The position numbers and the translations under genes are program-made. Below, in pieces: positions 11,805 to 22,707 of a stretch of DNA of 64,000 nt. This DNA is from Panagrolaimus kolymaensis (taxonomy: Eukaryota; Nematoda; Chromadorea; Rhabditida; Panagrolaimidae): the NCBI GenBank assembly GCA_028622995.1, contig JAJQJQ010000048.1, forward strand, positions 620,001 through 684,000. The letters run 5' to 3'. How positions within the stretch are numbered: the stretch's first letter is position 1; every line of letters starts with the position of its first letter. The notes beneath the pieces were generated by a model. It did not search any database, was not told the origin of the DNA, and saw only the letters and a list, made by a program, of their open reading frames with translations.

Positions 11805-12271
11805 ATGGGCTGTTTAATTGTTGTTGTTGCAATAATGTTTATTTTTGGTGGAAATAATAATTACTGCGTCCATGCCGATCCTTCAGATGATGGATACACC
11901 AGTTTTGAAGCAGGACATATTACTATGAATTTAATGGAATCATTAAATGTGCTAATGGTCCCAGTCAAAATATGAATAATAAACCTATAAATGATGAATG
12001 CTTAATTATGATTGTTGAAGAGGATAGTATTGTTGATGACATTTTGCATCGAACAACTCCAAATGAAATGGGTAAATTTATACTTCCCATTTCATCAGGT
12101 TTCGATGATCCTCCAACAGATAATTTGGAACTCTTCATTGCGTTTATAAAATGTTGCGGGCGTATGCATGAATGGAATTATGACAAATGGAGTCCTTATC
12201 TTTTCAACGGCACAGAAGTCACTTATACTATCCATCTTGATAAAAGTCAAGCAACATATAGCAAAAATTAA
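11805..12271 (+). CDS. Transthyretin-like (TTR) secreted protein, frame broken near 11,920
   Basis: The ATG opens a signal peptide (MGCLIVVVAIMFIFGG) and mature start. About 38 codons in, the reading must change frame to continue as YYYEFNGIIKCANGP, DECLIMIVEED, GKFILPIS and CCGRMHEWNYDKW to the stop at 12,271. Pattern and length (about 150 residues) fit the nematode transthyretin-like family, secreted beta-sandwich proteins whose role is mostly unknown. The family assignment is by pattern only. The change of frame near 11,913-11,925 is a one-base indel: either a real inactivation or an assembly error. Confidence 0.55.
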
Positions 12272-12581
12272 AAGAAAAGTTCATGCTTAAATTTATTTTA
12301 AATATTATGGTTTTTTCATTTGTTTGCGTTTTAAATAAAATAATTGCAAATACATTGTTGGCAAAAAAGAAGGAATTTGTTGAAGTTTTAACGAGAAAAA
12401 AAAACAAATAGTTTATGATAGCAGATTCAGCTACCAAAATGGAATAAGTTAAGCAAAAAATAAATAACTCAGAAGAATGGATAATAAATAAATGGGAAGA
12501 TCATTCCGATCTTGAATAAGTGTAAATTCATCGACCATTATTTTTTTAATATCACGATTTTCCTAACCCTAAAACTATTGC

Positions 12582-13207
12582 TTAGTTACGGAACCATCCA
12601 AACTTTGCTACTAATTTATTTATTATGACATTGAAAATATAAAATAAAAATATTCTTGGCTGAAAAACATTTACCATAAAATTTTCTTTTTTTTCTATTG
12701 TTGGTTTTGGCCAATAATGAAAACCAAAATATAAAACTCCAGAAAATAAGATGGCAAGTTTTTTATTAAAAATTGTGCCATTTTCATAACATAAATTTTC
12801 ATCTATAGAATTAAGTTCAAAAATATGTTCAGAATTGGGATAATGTTCTCTATTTATGTGGTTACGACTTTGAAAATTCCCAAATGTAATTAAATAAGGA
12901 ATTCTCATGGAAAAATATGGTTCACGCAATTCTGCAATTTTCAATTTCAACATAAAATTTAATGTTTCAGCAAATTTTAAGCTTTCAGAAAAACCAGATT
13001 GGCGACGACCAAACATTTTTAAACGAATCTCAACTTTGGGATCTTCGGAAATTATAAAACATGGGCTTTCTAAACATGTGGTATTTAGGTCCAAATAAGT
13101 TTCGTTAAAAACCCAATTAATGGCAAATGGAATTTCGACATACTGGAAAAAATATTAAAAAATCACTATTAAAAAAATAAAAATAAATAACTCACCGTAG
13201 AATACAT
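12582..13207 (-). CDS. MATH-like domain protein with micro first exon
   Basis: Two exons fit: a 12-base first exon at 13,207-13,196 (MYST) with donor GTGAGT, and 13,142-12,582 behind TTCCAG, giving 190 residues. The second exon starts YVEIPFAINWVFNE, the same pattern as the MATH-BTB gene at 14,063 (SEVPFALNWIFNE), and continues with predicted beta strands (CFIISEDPKVEIRL, RIPYLITFGNF). Unlike that neighbour there is no BTB domain before the stop. It may be a shortened paralogue of the next gene. Its 5' region is partly duplicated at 4,943-5,186. Confidence 0.6.
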
Positions 13208-13335
13208 AAGTTAATTTCAATCAAAAACTATTAAAAAAAGCTAACTAATTTTTTATGGAGACGTCAAATAAAAAGGCACATTCAAATAACAAAAACAAAA
13301 TGTATTGATCTCATAAATGATTTTTTGTTAATCTA

Positions 13336-14062
13336 TGTGTGTCTCCCAAAATAAAAAACAACTTTTGAGTTCATTAAAAATAATTTAGGTCAATTCTCTT
13401 GGAGGCAATTTACTTTGCTGTTTTTATTAAGAAAAAGCAATCCTACGATTATCATCAACGCAGCCAACCCTATAAAAGTGTAAAAAGTTTTTTTTCGGAA
13501 CAATAAAATTACCAGATAATATATGTACAAGGCAAACAAACACTCGTTGTGAACAACAGCAAAACCATCACCGTAAATTTGAAGGCAAAAATATTTTGTA
13601 TCAAATTTTTATGACGTTGTCGTCGGTCGAAAAAAGTCTCATTTTTTTTTTGTTTATAAAAAAGCGTGCAAATTGAGAAAATCTAATCAATAATAAAACG
13701 AAGGACGAACAACTAACTCATTCGCTCGATTTATTTTTATTCCAGAGTCTTTTCCTTTTTTTTTCATAGGGTTTTTCTTTCAGATCTTTTTTTTTGAATA
13801 TTTATTTTTATTTTTTGTTTGTTTTTTTTTATTTTGAAGAGAAAAAACGATGGATTTTAAACAATATTTAAGCAAAGTTTATTTAGAAACGAATCAAACA
13901 AAAATATAAACATCGTTCAAGTAAAGTCACTAAGAAACAAATGAAAAATTTCTTGAGAAATTTAAGACAAGAAAAAATTTAGAAGAAATATCAAGAGTTC
14001 CATTAAAAAAAACCTAAGATGTTGGATAAGAAGTTAAAAATCCATCCAATCATCTTCAAAAG
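13336..14062. other. AT-rich spacer
   Basis: No gene supported. The dispersed TTTTTTTGAATATTT motif occurs at 13,787-13,805. Confidence 0.5.
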
Positions 14063-15191
14063 TTAGTCTGTCTCATCGACGTCGAATCTGTCATTCTCAA
14101 ACATAAATGTTGCACCTTCATTTACAATTATTAATTGGTGGATTTTTTCTTTCATTTCATAATCAATCTTTTCCAAAGCTTTGGCTCGAATTGAAGTTTG
14201 AAGAAGAAAATAAAAGCATAATTTTCGAAGAGTTTCACATTGAAATTTAAGGGCCATTTTTGATATTTTTGAAACATTATTTTTTGTTATTTTAACATTT
14301 TCGCTCAAATATTTCTGAAATATTTTTTTTGGAAAACTTAATATTTATAAAGAAAAAACAAACATACTTCAAAATCTGTCGTTTGATAATAATTAGTAAA
14401 TTCGAGAAAATCTTGTAAGTCATCGTCAGATTTTAAAAAACTTTCATCAGGAATTTCGATTCCTTTGTAAAAATCCAAAACAGTTTTAACAATTTCAAAT
14501 GAAAATTTAGTGATTTTAATTTTGTTTTCAGGAACTTTTCCAGATTCAATCATTTCAGCAAAAACTGGAGAAATTTTCTTCAAATTTGTTCGATCAATCT
14601 ATAATTTTTAAAAAATTTCTTAGTTTCAAAAGCGTAAAAAATTTTTTACTTACAGTAATAATATTTTTTCCAACGATAATTTTAAGATCATCGTCGTTTT
14701 TTGAAAGATTTATATCTGGAAGAATTGGAGCAGGATTTTTTTCATACAAATAAATGACACCAGAAAATTTAATATCAATTTTATTATTGGAAGCCGGTGA
14801 AATATTTTTTCTTGTTTTTAATGTTTGGCCTAAGTAAAAAGTTATATTTGCGCATAATCCATTTTTCTTCTTGAAAATACTTTCTTTTATTTTATTATTT
14901 CCAATTGCGATGGAATAAGGCAATTTGAGGCGAGAAAAATTATGGAAATTTTCACCAAACTCAAGAAATACTTTAAGTTTCTTTTCTTGATTTACAACAT
15001 TCAAAATTAAAATGCATTTAATTTCTGGATGCTCAGCTGAAATAATAAATTCAGGGCTTATTAATCCATTTCCACCATCGTCAGATAATTGATTTTCATT
15101 AAAGATCCAATTTAAGGCAAATGGAACTTCAGAATACTGTAAAACAAAATTTTTTGGTAAGGAATAACTTTTAAAAGATGGGTTTACCATA
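14063..15191 (-). CDS. MATH-BTB protein
   Basis: Four exons by eye: 15,191-15,189 (only the ATG, donor GTAAAC), 15,136-14,654, 14,598-14,368 and 14,314-14,063. They close in frame to 322 residues. The first half is MATH-like (SEVPFALNWIFNE to FSGVIYLYE). The BTB fold follows: LKIIVGKNIIT, SPVFAEMIESG, then KFSFEIVKTVLDFYKG, and a helical tail. MATH-BTB proteins usually act as substrate adaptors for Cullin-3 ubiquitin ligases, and nematodes carry large, fast-evolving sets. The MATH part is diverged. A coding exon that is just the start codon is unusual; a start further upstream cannot be excluded. Confidence 0.75.
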
Positions 15192-16241
15192 ATTATTTTT
15201 ATACTCAAAAGATTTAACAAAAAAATTAAAACAGTATTAATTAAAGTTTAAGAATTTTTTGAACTGAGGCCAAGGAAAACAAAAAATAAATCAGTGGCAA
15301 GACGCTCGCTGTGCTTTAAAAAATGTTTCCACAAAAAAATCAATTAACCTCTGCCATGCTGTTTTTGAACCAAGAAGACGTTGAGGTGGAAAAAAAATGC
15401 CATGACTAACCAACGATCAATAAATGGGCGACAAACCGAACCATTTCAGTTTGAAATTTTTTTTGTTGTTGTTTGCTTCTTTTTCATAAAGTGCTAGTTT
15501 TTTCGATGGCAAATGGGTTGAAAGAAACTTCTTTTATTCGACATTCTCGATTTTTTTTGAACAAAATATTTATTTTAAAAAAAAGAATATCTACTAAACA
15601 TGGCATGTTATTTCAAACTTTATTATAATCCACCACCAAAGTAATTTTTAAAAGCAAATTATAAAATAAAAACAATTAAAATAGTAAAAAAGCGACTCAG
15701 AGTTATTAGAAAATTTGAGAGTATTGTTTTTGTAAAAATTAAAGACAAAAAATTAAGAAAATTATAACAAAGTTGTTGTATCAAACCTTTATATTAGATG
15801 CATAATAAGAATGTTGTGTCTTATTCCAAAGTTACTAACATCGCACTGTTTGTTTTTTAATTCTTGACAAGCATATAATGTAAAATTAATCTAGCTGTTC
15901 CCGATAAAAATTGCAATTGGATATAATAAAGTTGTAAAGAGGACATTTTTTCTTGAATGTTTTCGGTTCGGTGAAAAACAAAAATCAATTTTAGAGTGAC
16001 CTTTTCATTAAATTTAGGGTGGAAACGGGACGACTTTTTTCATGTCACGTTCCGGTCCCAGAAAATTTTTTTTCTCTCGTAATTTTGCCCTGGTACACCC
16101 TCATTTGTTATCACTAAAATTGTCAAAGAGCTTTTCACGCAAAAAAATTTGCCAGATGATATCAATTTTTTTAAAGTCTATTGATTTTTATTTTTTAATG
16201 GATTTCTTAAACTTTGGTTAAATATTTCTAAAAATCTTTTT
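15192..16241. other. AT-rich spacer
   Basis: No gene supported. It would hold promoter sequence of the MATH-BTB gene and 3' flank of COQ5 beyond the HSP70-like relic. Confidence 0.5.
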
Positions 16242-16343
16242 TCCTGTCGGAATTTAACAGGATTCGGTAAAGTGGCAGTTTACAATGAAGAGAATAAAGA
16301 AATCATCTCTGTTCTTCGTATTCACCCGGCTCGAAAAGGATGA
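16242..16343 (+). pseudogene. Relic of pseudo-HSP70 first exon
   Basis: From 16,260 the frame reads GFGKVAVYNEENKEIISV, which lines up with the first exon of the pseudo-HSP70 family (LGKVAAYNVESKEIINF at 28,970 and RGELAAYNDANKR at 54,754). Just upstream, CCTGTCGGAATT would encode VGI in another frame, so the start of the exon is frameshifted. A stop follows at 16,343. Nothing of the rest of the gene is present. It is a short orphan exon showing the family once extended here. Confidence 0.6.
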
Positions 16344-16495
16344 CGAAAAAAGGGAGAAAGAAAAAAGTTTTATAAACATATTTGATAGAAAATAGAAGAC
16401 ATCGAAAATTAAAATTAACAAAATCAGCCAAAAACATTATTTATTAAAACTATACATACATTTTATCAACTAACAACATTCATAAATTAAACACA

Positions 16496-17795
16496 TTATT
16501 TTTTAACACCAGTATGAATAGCACAAATACCTAAAGACAAATTTTCATAAGAAATATCTGTGAAACCAGCATCATGGATCATCTCCGAGAAACGTTGTTG
16601 ATCAGGAAACATTCGAATACTTTCCACGAGATATTTGTAACTATTATAATCTGATGCAAGAACTTGTCCAAGAACAGGAATAATTTGAACGCTGTAGAAT
16701 TCATAGAAAGGTTTGATGAGATTGTTGACTTTGCTGAATTCAAGACACATCAATTTTCCTCTTGGTTTGAGTACACGATAAGCTTCTGATAGTACCTGAA
16801 AATGGATGATGTTGGGTAAGAAGCAAATGGATAACTAAAGCACAGCAAAGCCAAACATACCTTATCAACATGAGTACAATTACGAATACCAAAAGCAATA
16901 GTATACAAATCAAACTGATTATCTTCAAATGGAAGAGCTTCAGCATTACCACAAATCCATTTCAGTTTATTCAAATCCAAGCTTTTGTCATTTTGTGCAC
17001 GATTCATTCCAACATCAAGCATCGATTGATTGATATCCAATACTGTTATATTTCCTGTTCCATTTGGTGAACGTTGCATTTGTCGAAGAAGTCGAAAAGC
17101 GATATCCCCAGTTCCACCAGCCACATCAATAATTTTTGCATTTGGTGAAGGTTTAGCTCGATGAGTAAAATAGTCTTTCCATAATCGATGTACTCCAGCA
17201 CTCATTGCATCATTCATCAAATCATATTTATCAGCAACATTAGCAAACACAGTATGAACTAAAATGATGACAACGTTTATATATATCTTCGATAGCGAAA
17301 TTAAACCTCTATCTTGTTTTTCATCTTCTCCAACTTGTTCATAACCGAAATGAGTTGTCGTTCTTGGAAATGTAGCTGAAGCAGGAGAAAGTGGATCATT
17401 GATTCTTAGACCATCTTTTGAAACTTTTATGAAAGTTGATGGCGCTAAAAACAAAAACATACATATAAAATAAACACTTTCAAAATAAGTTAGTTACCTT
17501 TCTTCATCTTTTCACCTGCTGGTACTTGATAATAATCTGCTTGAGTTGTAGTTGTTGTTCCAGTAGGTTCAGAAGCAGCTGTAGCACCATCCTTTTCAAT
17601 TTGAATAAATGATGAAAGTTTTGGTTTATCAATTTTCACTTGTTGATTACTTCTTTCAATCGGAATCTTTTCTGCTGCTTTCTTTTTCTCTTCATCTGGA
17701 ATCAAATAATAATCGACATGAGTACATCGTTGAGATAAAATTGTAATAAATTGTCGTCGATAATTTGATGATGAACGAATGCAATAACGAATCAT
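16496..17795 (-). CDS. coq-5: COQ5, ubiquinone C-methyltransferase (mitochondrial)
   Basis: Four exons, 17,795-17,498, 17,444-17,307, 17,258-16,861 and 16,795-16,496, close in frame to 377 residues. The enzyme is the SAM-dependent 2-methoxy-6-polyprenyl-benzoquinol methylase of ubiquinone synthesis, in the mitochondrial matrix COQ complex. UbiE/COQ5 hallmarks are present: FANVADKYDLMND, motif I IIDVAGGTGDIAF, ITVLDINQSML, GNAEALPFEDNQFD followed by IAFGIRN, EAYRVLKPRGKLMCLEF, and FYSVQIIPVLG. The N-terminus (MIRYCIRSSSNYRR) is basic and fits a transit peptide; about 130 weakly conserved residues precede the catalytic core, with a twice-repeated ADYY..P.GEK-like segment. I chose the ATG at 17,795 because the open frame further upstream has no ATG. 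It is the clearest housekeeping gene in the window and intact. Confidence 0.95.
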
Positions 17796-18310
17796 GATTA
17801 TTGTTGTTGTTGATGGTTGCAGAAATAAACGTAAAAAAGTTTGATCACTCAAAGCTTCGATAAAAACATTATTGGCAGTGACGCGCTATTAGCCAATTTG
17901 TTGTGTGAAAAATATTTGAATGACGAAAGCTCGAATATCAGTTTTCAAATTTTTTTGAGCTTTATCTTTTTTGCAATTTATGCACTTTTCTGATCTTTTT
18001 AAACGGCATATACAATTGGGTAGAATAACAATTTCACAAAAAAATCAATACACTAAAATAAAAAGTTTTGAAATTGAGATGCACATCATTCAAATGGAAA
18101 TTGTTAAAGTTGATAATCGTTTTGCTTTAGTTTATTTCTCCTTCTTTACAACTTTTTTGTACCAATTTTTAAGTAAACTACTAACAAAAATATCTATCAT
18201 TTATTGTTCTGAACATATAACAAAGTTACTTTACCGCGAAATAACAAACATATTTATTTTACAGTATTATTTTTTAGCTTCTTATCGCTTTCAATAAACA
18301 ACTATAAACA
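17796..18310. other. Shared promoter region between COQ5 and a BTB gene
   Basis: A divergent gene pair is separated by about 515 bases. An open frame at 17,971-18,297 has no coding support and I regard it as chance. Confidence 0.5.
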
Positions 18311-19402
18311 ATGCATCGTCGTGGCTTTCAAAACTCATGGGATACTATGACTCTTTTACCTTGTACAATGGAAAATGTAAGCTTAATTCTTTCTTTTTTT
18401 TATTGTTCACATGTTCTTTCTATTTTCAGGGCGTGTTTGTTACCAATGTCAAATGGAAAGTCCATGGTTTGGTTTATGTTCGTCACAAACGATATTATTA
18501 CAGTCATGATCTCTTCTTACATGATCCAATCAAGAATGAACCTATCACAATTCAACTTCGTTTGCTTATTCCTCCTCGAGGCTTCAAGAGTATAAGTTAT
18601 CATATCGAACTTAAAAAAGATGATCAATGGGAATATTATTCTTCAATTCGTATGTTTATTCTCATATATACTCAATTTATTTGTTTCCCTTTTTTAGACT
18701 TACAAAATATTCGCGATGATTTTGAACACATTCTCCGCTTTTTGAATAACATCTACTACTCTCGAAAAAATCTTAAAACTGATTTACGACAATATTTGAA
18801 AACAATTCATGGAGAAACTTTTTCATTTGGTGGTAAAACTTATTCAATTCATGATTGCTTCAAAGGAATTATGCTTGCTTTTATTGATCAAGAACACAAT
18901 CATGATTTTGTTATTGAATGTGGCGGTCAAGAATTCAAGGTATCTTTTGTATTTTCTTCCAAAGTATATTACTATCTGTTTTTAGATTAAGAAAATTATC
19001 CTTCAAGCTCGTTCTCCTGTCTTTGATACAATGCTTTCAACCGACTACTTTATAGAAGAACGAGAAAATCGTATGGTCATCCAAGATTGTGATTCGGAAG
19101 TTGTTGAAAAGATGCTCGAATTCTTTCAAACAGATTTCGTTAAGAATACTACTGATTTTGAAGTCGAACTCTATAAAATCGCACGAAAGTATATGAGCGA
19201 CGGATTTATGGTATGTCGCTTCCTTTTCCGATTTTATATAACTTACATATTTTCTTTTAAGGAATTTACTCGTCTATCATTTGTTCAAACTTTAACCATT
19301 GAAAACTATGATAAGCGCCTTGAAATTGTTAAGAAGCATGGTGATAAAGAAGCGGAAGAATTAATGAAAGCATGGTATTCAAATCAACTTGGTGATCAAT
19401 AA
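18311..19402 (+). CDS. BTB domain protein
   Basis: Five exons are separated by introns of about 45-55 bases with TTTTCAG, TTTTTAG, TTTTTAG and TTTTAAG acceptors near 18,430, 18,699, 18,986 and 19,261. The N-terminal part (VFVTNVKWKVHG, ITIQLRLLIPPRG) may be a diverged MATH sandwich. The BTB fold is clearer: DFVIECGGQEFKIKK across a splice, ARSPVFDTMLSTD, MVIQDCDSEVVEKMLEFF, then TTDFEVELYKIARKY. This arrangement fits a Cullin-3 adaptor. Codon use is more even than in the AT-rich accessory genes. Start at 18,311 because it is the first ATG that splices into the downstream frame. Confidence 0.75.
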
Positions 19403-20334
19403 TCATCTTTTTTTGTTATTGCTTTATTACTTGTTTCTTTTTTTATTGTTTTGTTTTACCTTTATTATGCTTTTTTTTGTTTGTTGTTTACATAAAATGG
19501 TTTGATTGATTTCATTGTTCTTTCTTCTCTCCATATCTTAATTAATGTATTGCAACTTCCTTGAATCTTTGCACTTGATTCAAGCCGACGTTGAATATGG
19601 TGTCCGATGTAAGGTTGATTTATTATACACAAGGGTTACACTATAATAACTAATACAACCACATATAACATTATCTTTTGGCTATATAGGTTTAGATACA
19701 ACAAACTAGCAAAGTGAGTTATGCCTTTATAGAAAGCTTTTAGGCCATCGACAAAGAAATTTTTGTTTGAGTGGAATGAAAGTTTTTTTAGATATTTATT
19801 TTCCCAACGGGTGCATAAGAACGAGCGGACGTCCTTCACTTATTAACGCTGATAAAAATTTGACCCATCGATCACAAAGGTGAAAACCACAACGTCCATT
19901 TTTTGGTGTTTTTCATCTTTCTTTTTTTTTAAGTTTCTTTTTGATATCATTAATTTCATTCTTTGACAAATCATTTTTTTTTCAGTGCATTAAAATAAAT
20001 GTGTTCGTGCAAGAATCAATCATTTACATCCTTTCTAAAAAAAGTGAAAAGTAGTAGATGCATCAGAAAATGTTCAATTGATGTTGGGTATCAGATGAAA
20101 GGAAAAAATGTAAAAATAGATAAAAAATAGGTCTAATCCACCGGAGGCAGATCATGTGAGGTACATTGAGATTTGAAGTAAGATCCCAACCAAAAGAAAA
20201 AATGAATGAAAAAATTTGCATGAAATTGATCATTCATTTGTAAGAATGTTTGAGGAATGAACTCTGATTTTTATTGAAGTGAAAATGAAGCTGTGATGAG
20301 TGGTTGCTTTCTTTGAGGTGTCGTATAATTCGAA
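19403..20334. other. Spacer, no gene seen
   Basis: Downstream of the BTB gene there is T-rich 3' flank and unique spacer. The short open frame at 19,636-19,839 has no support. Confidence 0.5.
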
Positions 20335-20830
20335 AGATGGATCCAATGATGCAAAAGGATCCAAAATATAAGAAGGTTCCAAAAAAGGGAATGATCTAAA
20401 AATGAAGGAGGATCCAAAAAAGGGGAAGGATCTAAAGAAGGGGAAGGATCCAAAAAAATAAGGAGGATCCAAAGATTTAGAAGGATCTAAAAATGAAGGA
20501 GGATCTAGGGGTGGCTCGAGGGCCGGGCCTGGGGCCTGAAATTTTGAAACGGGGCCGAAGGGCCTAAAATAAAAATAAAAAAAATTTTTTTTTGCTAAAA
20601 TATCATAGGGAGGACCAAGACAGTTACCAGGGCCGGGGCCGGGCCAGGACCCAAAAATTTGGTTTTAAGCAGGGCCGGGCCAGGGCCTAAGCCCATTTTT
20701 CGGGGCCGGGCCGGGCCGGGGCCCAAAAAAGTGGGCCCCGAGCCACCCCTAGGAGGATCTAAAGAAGAGGAAGGATCCAAAAAAAGAGAGAAGAAGGATC
20801 CAAAAAACAGGAATGATCCAAATATGAGTC
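20335..20830. repeat. Purine-rich minisatellite (GGATCC/GGATCT units)
   Basis: Irregular tandem units of about 18-23 bases with the core AAGGATCCAAAAAAG or AGGAGGATCTAAA run from about 20,335 to 20,505 and continue from 20,752 to about 20,830 after an inserted element. One strand is almost all purine. The minus strand reads as repetitive Asp-Pro-Ser-Phe strings, which I take as a by-product of the repeat, not a gene. Confidence 0.8.
20506..20751. mobile_element. hAT-type MITE, 246 bases
   Basis: The ends are inverted repeats: TAGGGGTGGCTCGAG at the left, with its complement CGAGCCACCCCTA at the right. Both sides carry the 8-base direct repeat GGAGGATC (20,498-20,505 and 20,752-20,759). A terminal TAGGG and an 8-base target duplication are hallmarks of hAT elements. 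The interior is extremely G+C rich (repeated GGGCCGGGCC) around a short A/T spacer, in strong contrast to the host. No transposase is encoded, so it is non-autonomous. It inserted into the purine minisatellite; because the target is itself repetitive, the duplication evidence is weaker than usual. Confidence 0.8.
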
Positions 20831-21328
20831 TTAAAAATTTCAAAAGAAATAAGATGTGTTTTTTGGAGATTGTAAACATTATATTATGCTGATCTTATTT
20901 TGTTGCTGGATTTAGACCATATGAGACGAAAATTTTATGTCAATAGTAAATGTGATAAAACAAGATGTAAAGTTAAGAAATGAAGGGATCCTAAGCTTTT
21001 GAAAGGCGTTCGGGCACAAATCCTTTTAAGAATAGTTAGACTTAAAAATTCTAAATATTCGATCCATTTTTTATCACAATTTATCGATAGCTAATTAGAT
21101 CATAGCTTTGAATTAACTCATTGAATGAGAAATAAATAAATATGAAGTGTGATGATAAAATCTTAAAATATTGGTCTGATGTGAAAAAAAAGAAAGATAA
21201 GGATGGTTAGCGTTCATTTCTTTGTAACACAAAAAAATCCATAGTATTTATTTTATTTACTAAAGATTATTGCTAATAAATATTGTTTGATGAAATTTGA
21301 AAATCAGTTTTCTAAAAAAGAAAAATAG

Positions 21329-21368
21329 ACAAGCAGAGAGCCTCCCGAAGGGAGGCGAACCTGCTTGT
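21329..21368. other. Strong two-step hairpin
   Basis: The inner stem is CCTCCC-GAA-GGGAGG (21,341-21,355). An outer stem pairs ACAAGCAG (21,329-21,336) with CTGCTTGT (21,361-21,368). It lies in spacer and has the same GAA-loop design as the GGCCCGAAGGGCC palindromes of the 56-59 kb array. It may be an element end or a structured RNA; nothing else supports either reading. Confidence 0.5.
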
Positions 21369-21993
21369 TCTTTAAAAAAATAAAATATCATTAGTTTGAA
21401 GAAAAAAATGCGCAAAGTGAAGTTGTTCAAGAAACGCATATTCATTTTTTTGATTACAGAAATTTTGAATATTTTATTCTTTTTTCTTTTCTATTTTTGT
21501 TTTGTTTATTGTTGGATTGAATAGAGCTTAAATATTTTTATTTAATGATTTTTCTTTAAATTTTAAAATTAAATGCAAATTTTCCTGCAAAAAACTTAAT
21601 ACAATTTTTTTTTAAAATTAATCGGTCAAACTGTGACAATCATCCAGGTTGTTTCGAATAAATATAAATAAAATTTATTTTGATAAAATGCAGCAACAAG
21701 ACCGATAATAATAAAAAACAAAGAGAAATCCACTGCAATTCAAACGGATGTTTTATGAGAGCTGTTAACATCGCATTCGATTCATTATTCAACTCTATTT
21801 TTTAAACATTTTAATTTTTATTTTTTTGGTTGGATTTTGCTTTTACATTTTCAAAACAATTCGATTATGAAGTCGTGTCAATGGCAAATTAATGACAAAA
21901 GTAAAGAATTTAATTACGTTTTTTTGGTTAAACAAAGTTTTCAATTACAAACATTTTATTATAAAATAAAAATAGGTACATATTTTTTTTATA
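21369..21993. other. AT-rich spacer
   Basis: No gene supported. TTTTGAATATTTT motif at 21,461-21,480. The plus-strand open frame at 21,837-22,139 is the complement of the GST 3' exon. Confidence 0.5.
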
Positions 21994-22707
21994 TTACCAA
22001 TTTGTATGTTTTCGAGTTTTCAAATAATTTTGTAATTCCGGAAGAGAATGAACTTTTTTTGAATGTTCCAAAAGTTCGGGATACTTTTCAGCCAATTCTG
22101 GAGCATCATTTCGAATGCTATCAACGTATTCAGAAATGAAAAAATCCACCCATGTAAGTCCACTATCAGCGAAATAATCTGCATTTTTTGATTGTTTTAA
22201 TAATTTTACAATTACTGGAAAGTATTGATTAATATTTGGTTCAAGATATTTGGCATAAATTTGTTCCTAAAAATTAAATAAAAAAATCTTAAAAAATTTT
22301 TATATTAAAAAATAATAATAGAATTTAAAAATTTATTAAAGAAAGAATCTAACTTTGGTTCCTTCTCCAGTTCCACGGTTCACAAATATTGTAAATGGTA
22401 AAGTTTGGTACATCATTTCTCGAAAATATTCAGCCACATCATTAATATGGGCATCTTCCATATCATTTTTCCCTGTGAGATTAAATTTCTTTGCTAAATA
22501 TCGGTTGATCGTCATCGATTGACCAATTTGCTTTCCATTGACAAACAAAATTGGTAAAGATTTGTAGATGGATGCTTCTTTCACTGCTACCCAAGTATCA
22601 AAACCACATCGCTCATCTTCAAATTCTTCTCCAGCATAATGAAGGATTAAGCGAGCGGTTTCACCTAAATATCGAATAGGAAGATATGTAAGTTTAATGG
22701 AGGACAT
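21994..22707 (-). CDS. Glutathione S-transferase, nematode sigma-like class
   Basis: Two exons, 22,707-22,354 and 22,266-21,994, close in frame to 208 residues, the usual length for the class. The thioredoxin-fold domain begins IKLTYLPIRYLGETAR with the catalytic-type Tyr, then LPILFVNGKQIGQS with the cis-Pro and the QS glutathione-binding pair, and INRYLAKKFNLTG. The helical domain in exon 2 has YFADSGLTWVDFFISEY, matching the conserved helix-capping region near the Asp, and ends LPELQNYLKTRKHTNW. It conjugates glutathione to electrophiles or acts in prostaglandin-type isomerisation. It is cytosolic and appears intact. The single 87-base intron sits between the domains. Confidence 0.92.

Noticed and set aside
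17971..18297. 108-codon open frame between COQ5 and the BTB gene
   Set aside because: AT-rich composition without protein-like pattern; it lies in a divergent promoter.
20230..20892. Several open frames in both strands, with Asp-Pro-Ser and Gly-Pro repeats
   Set aside because: They follow from the purine minisatellite and the GC-rich MITE; there is no start, splice or conservation signal.
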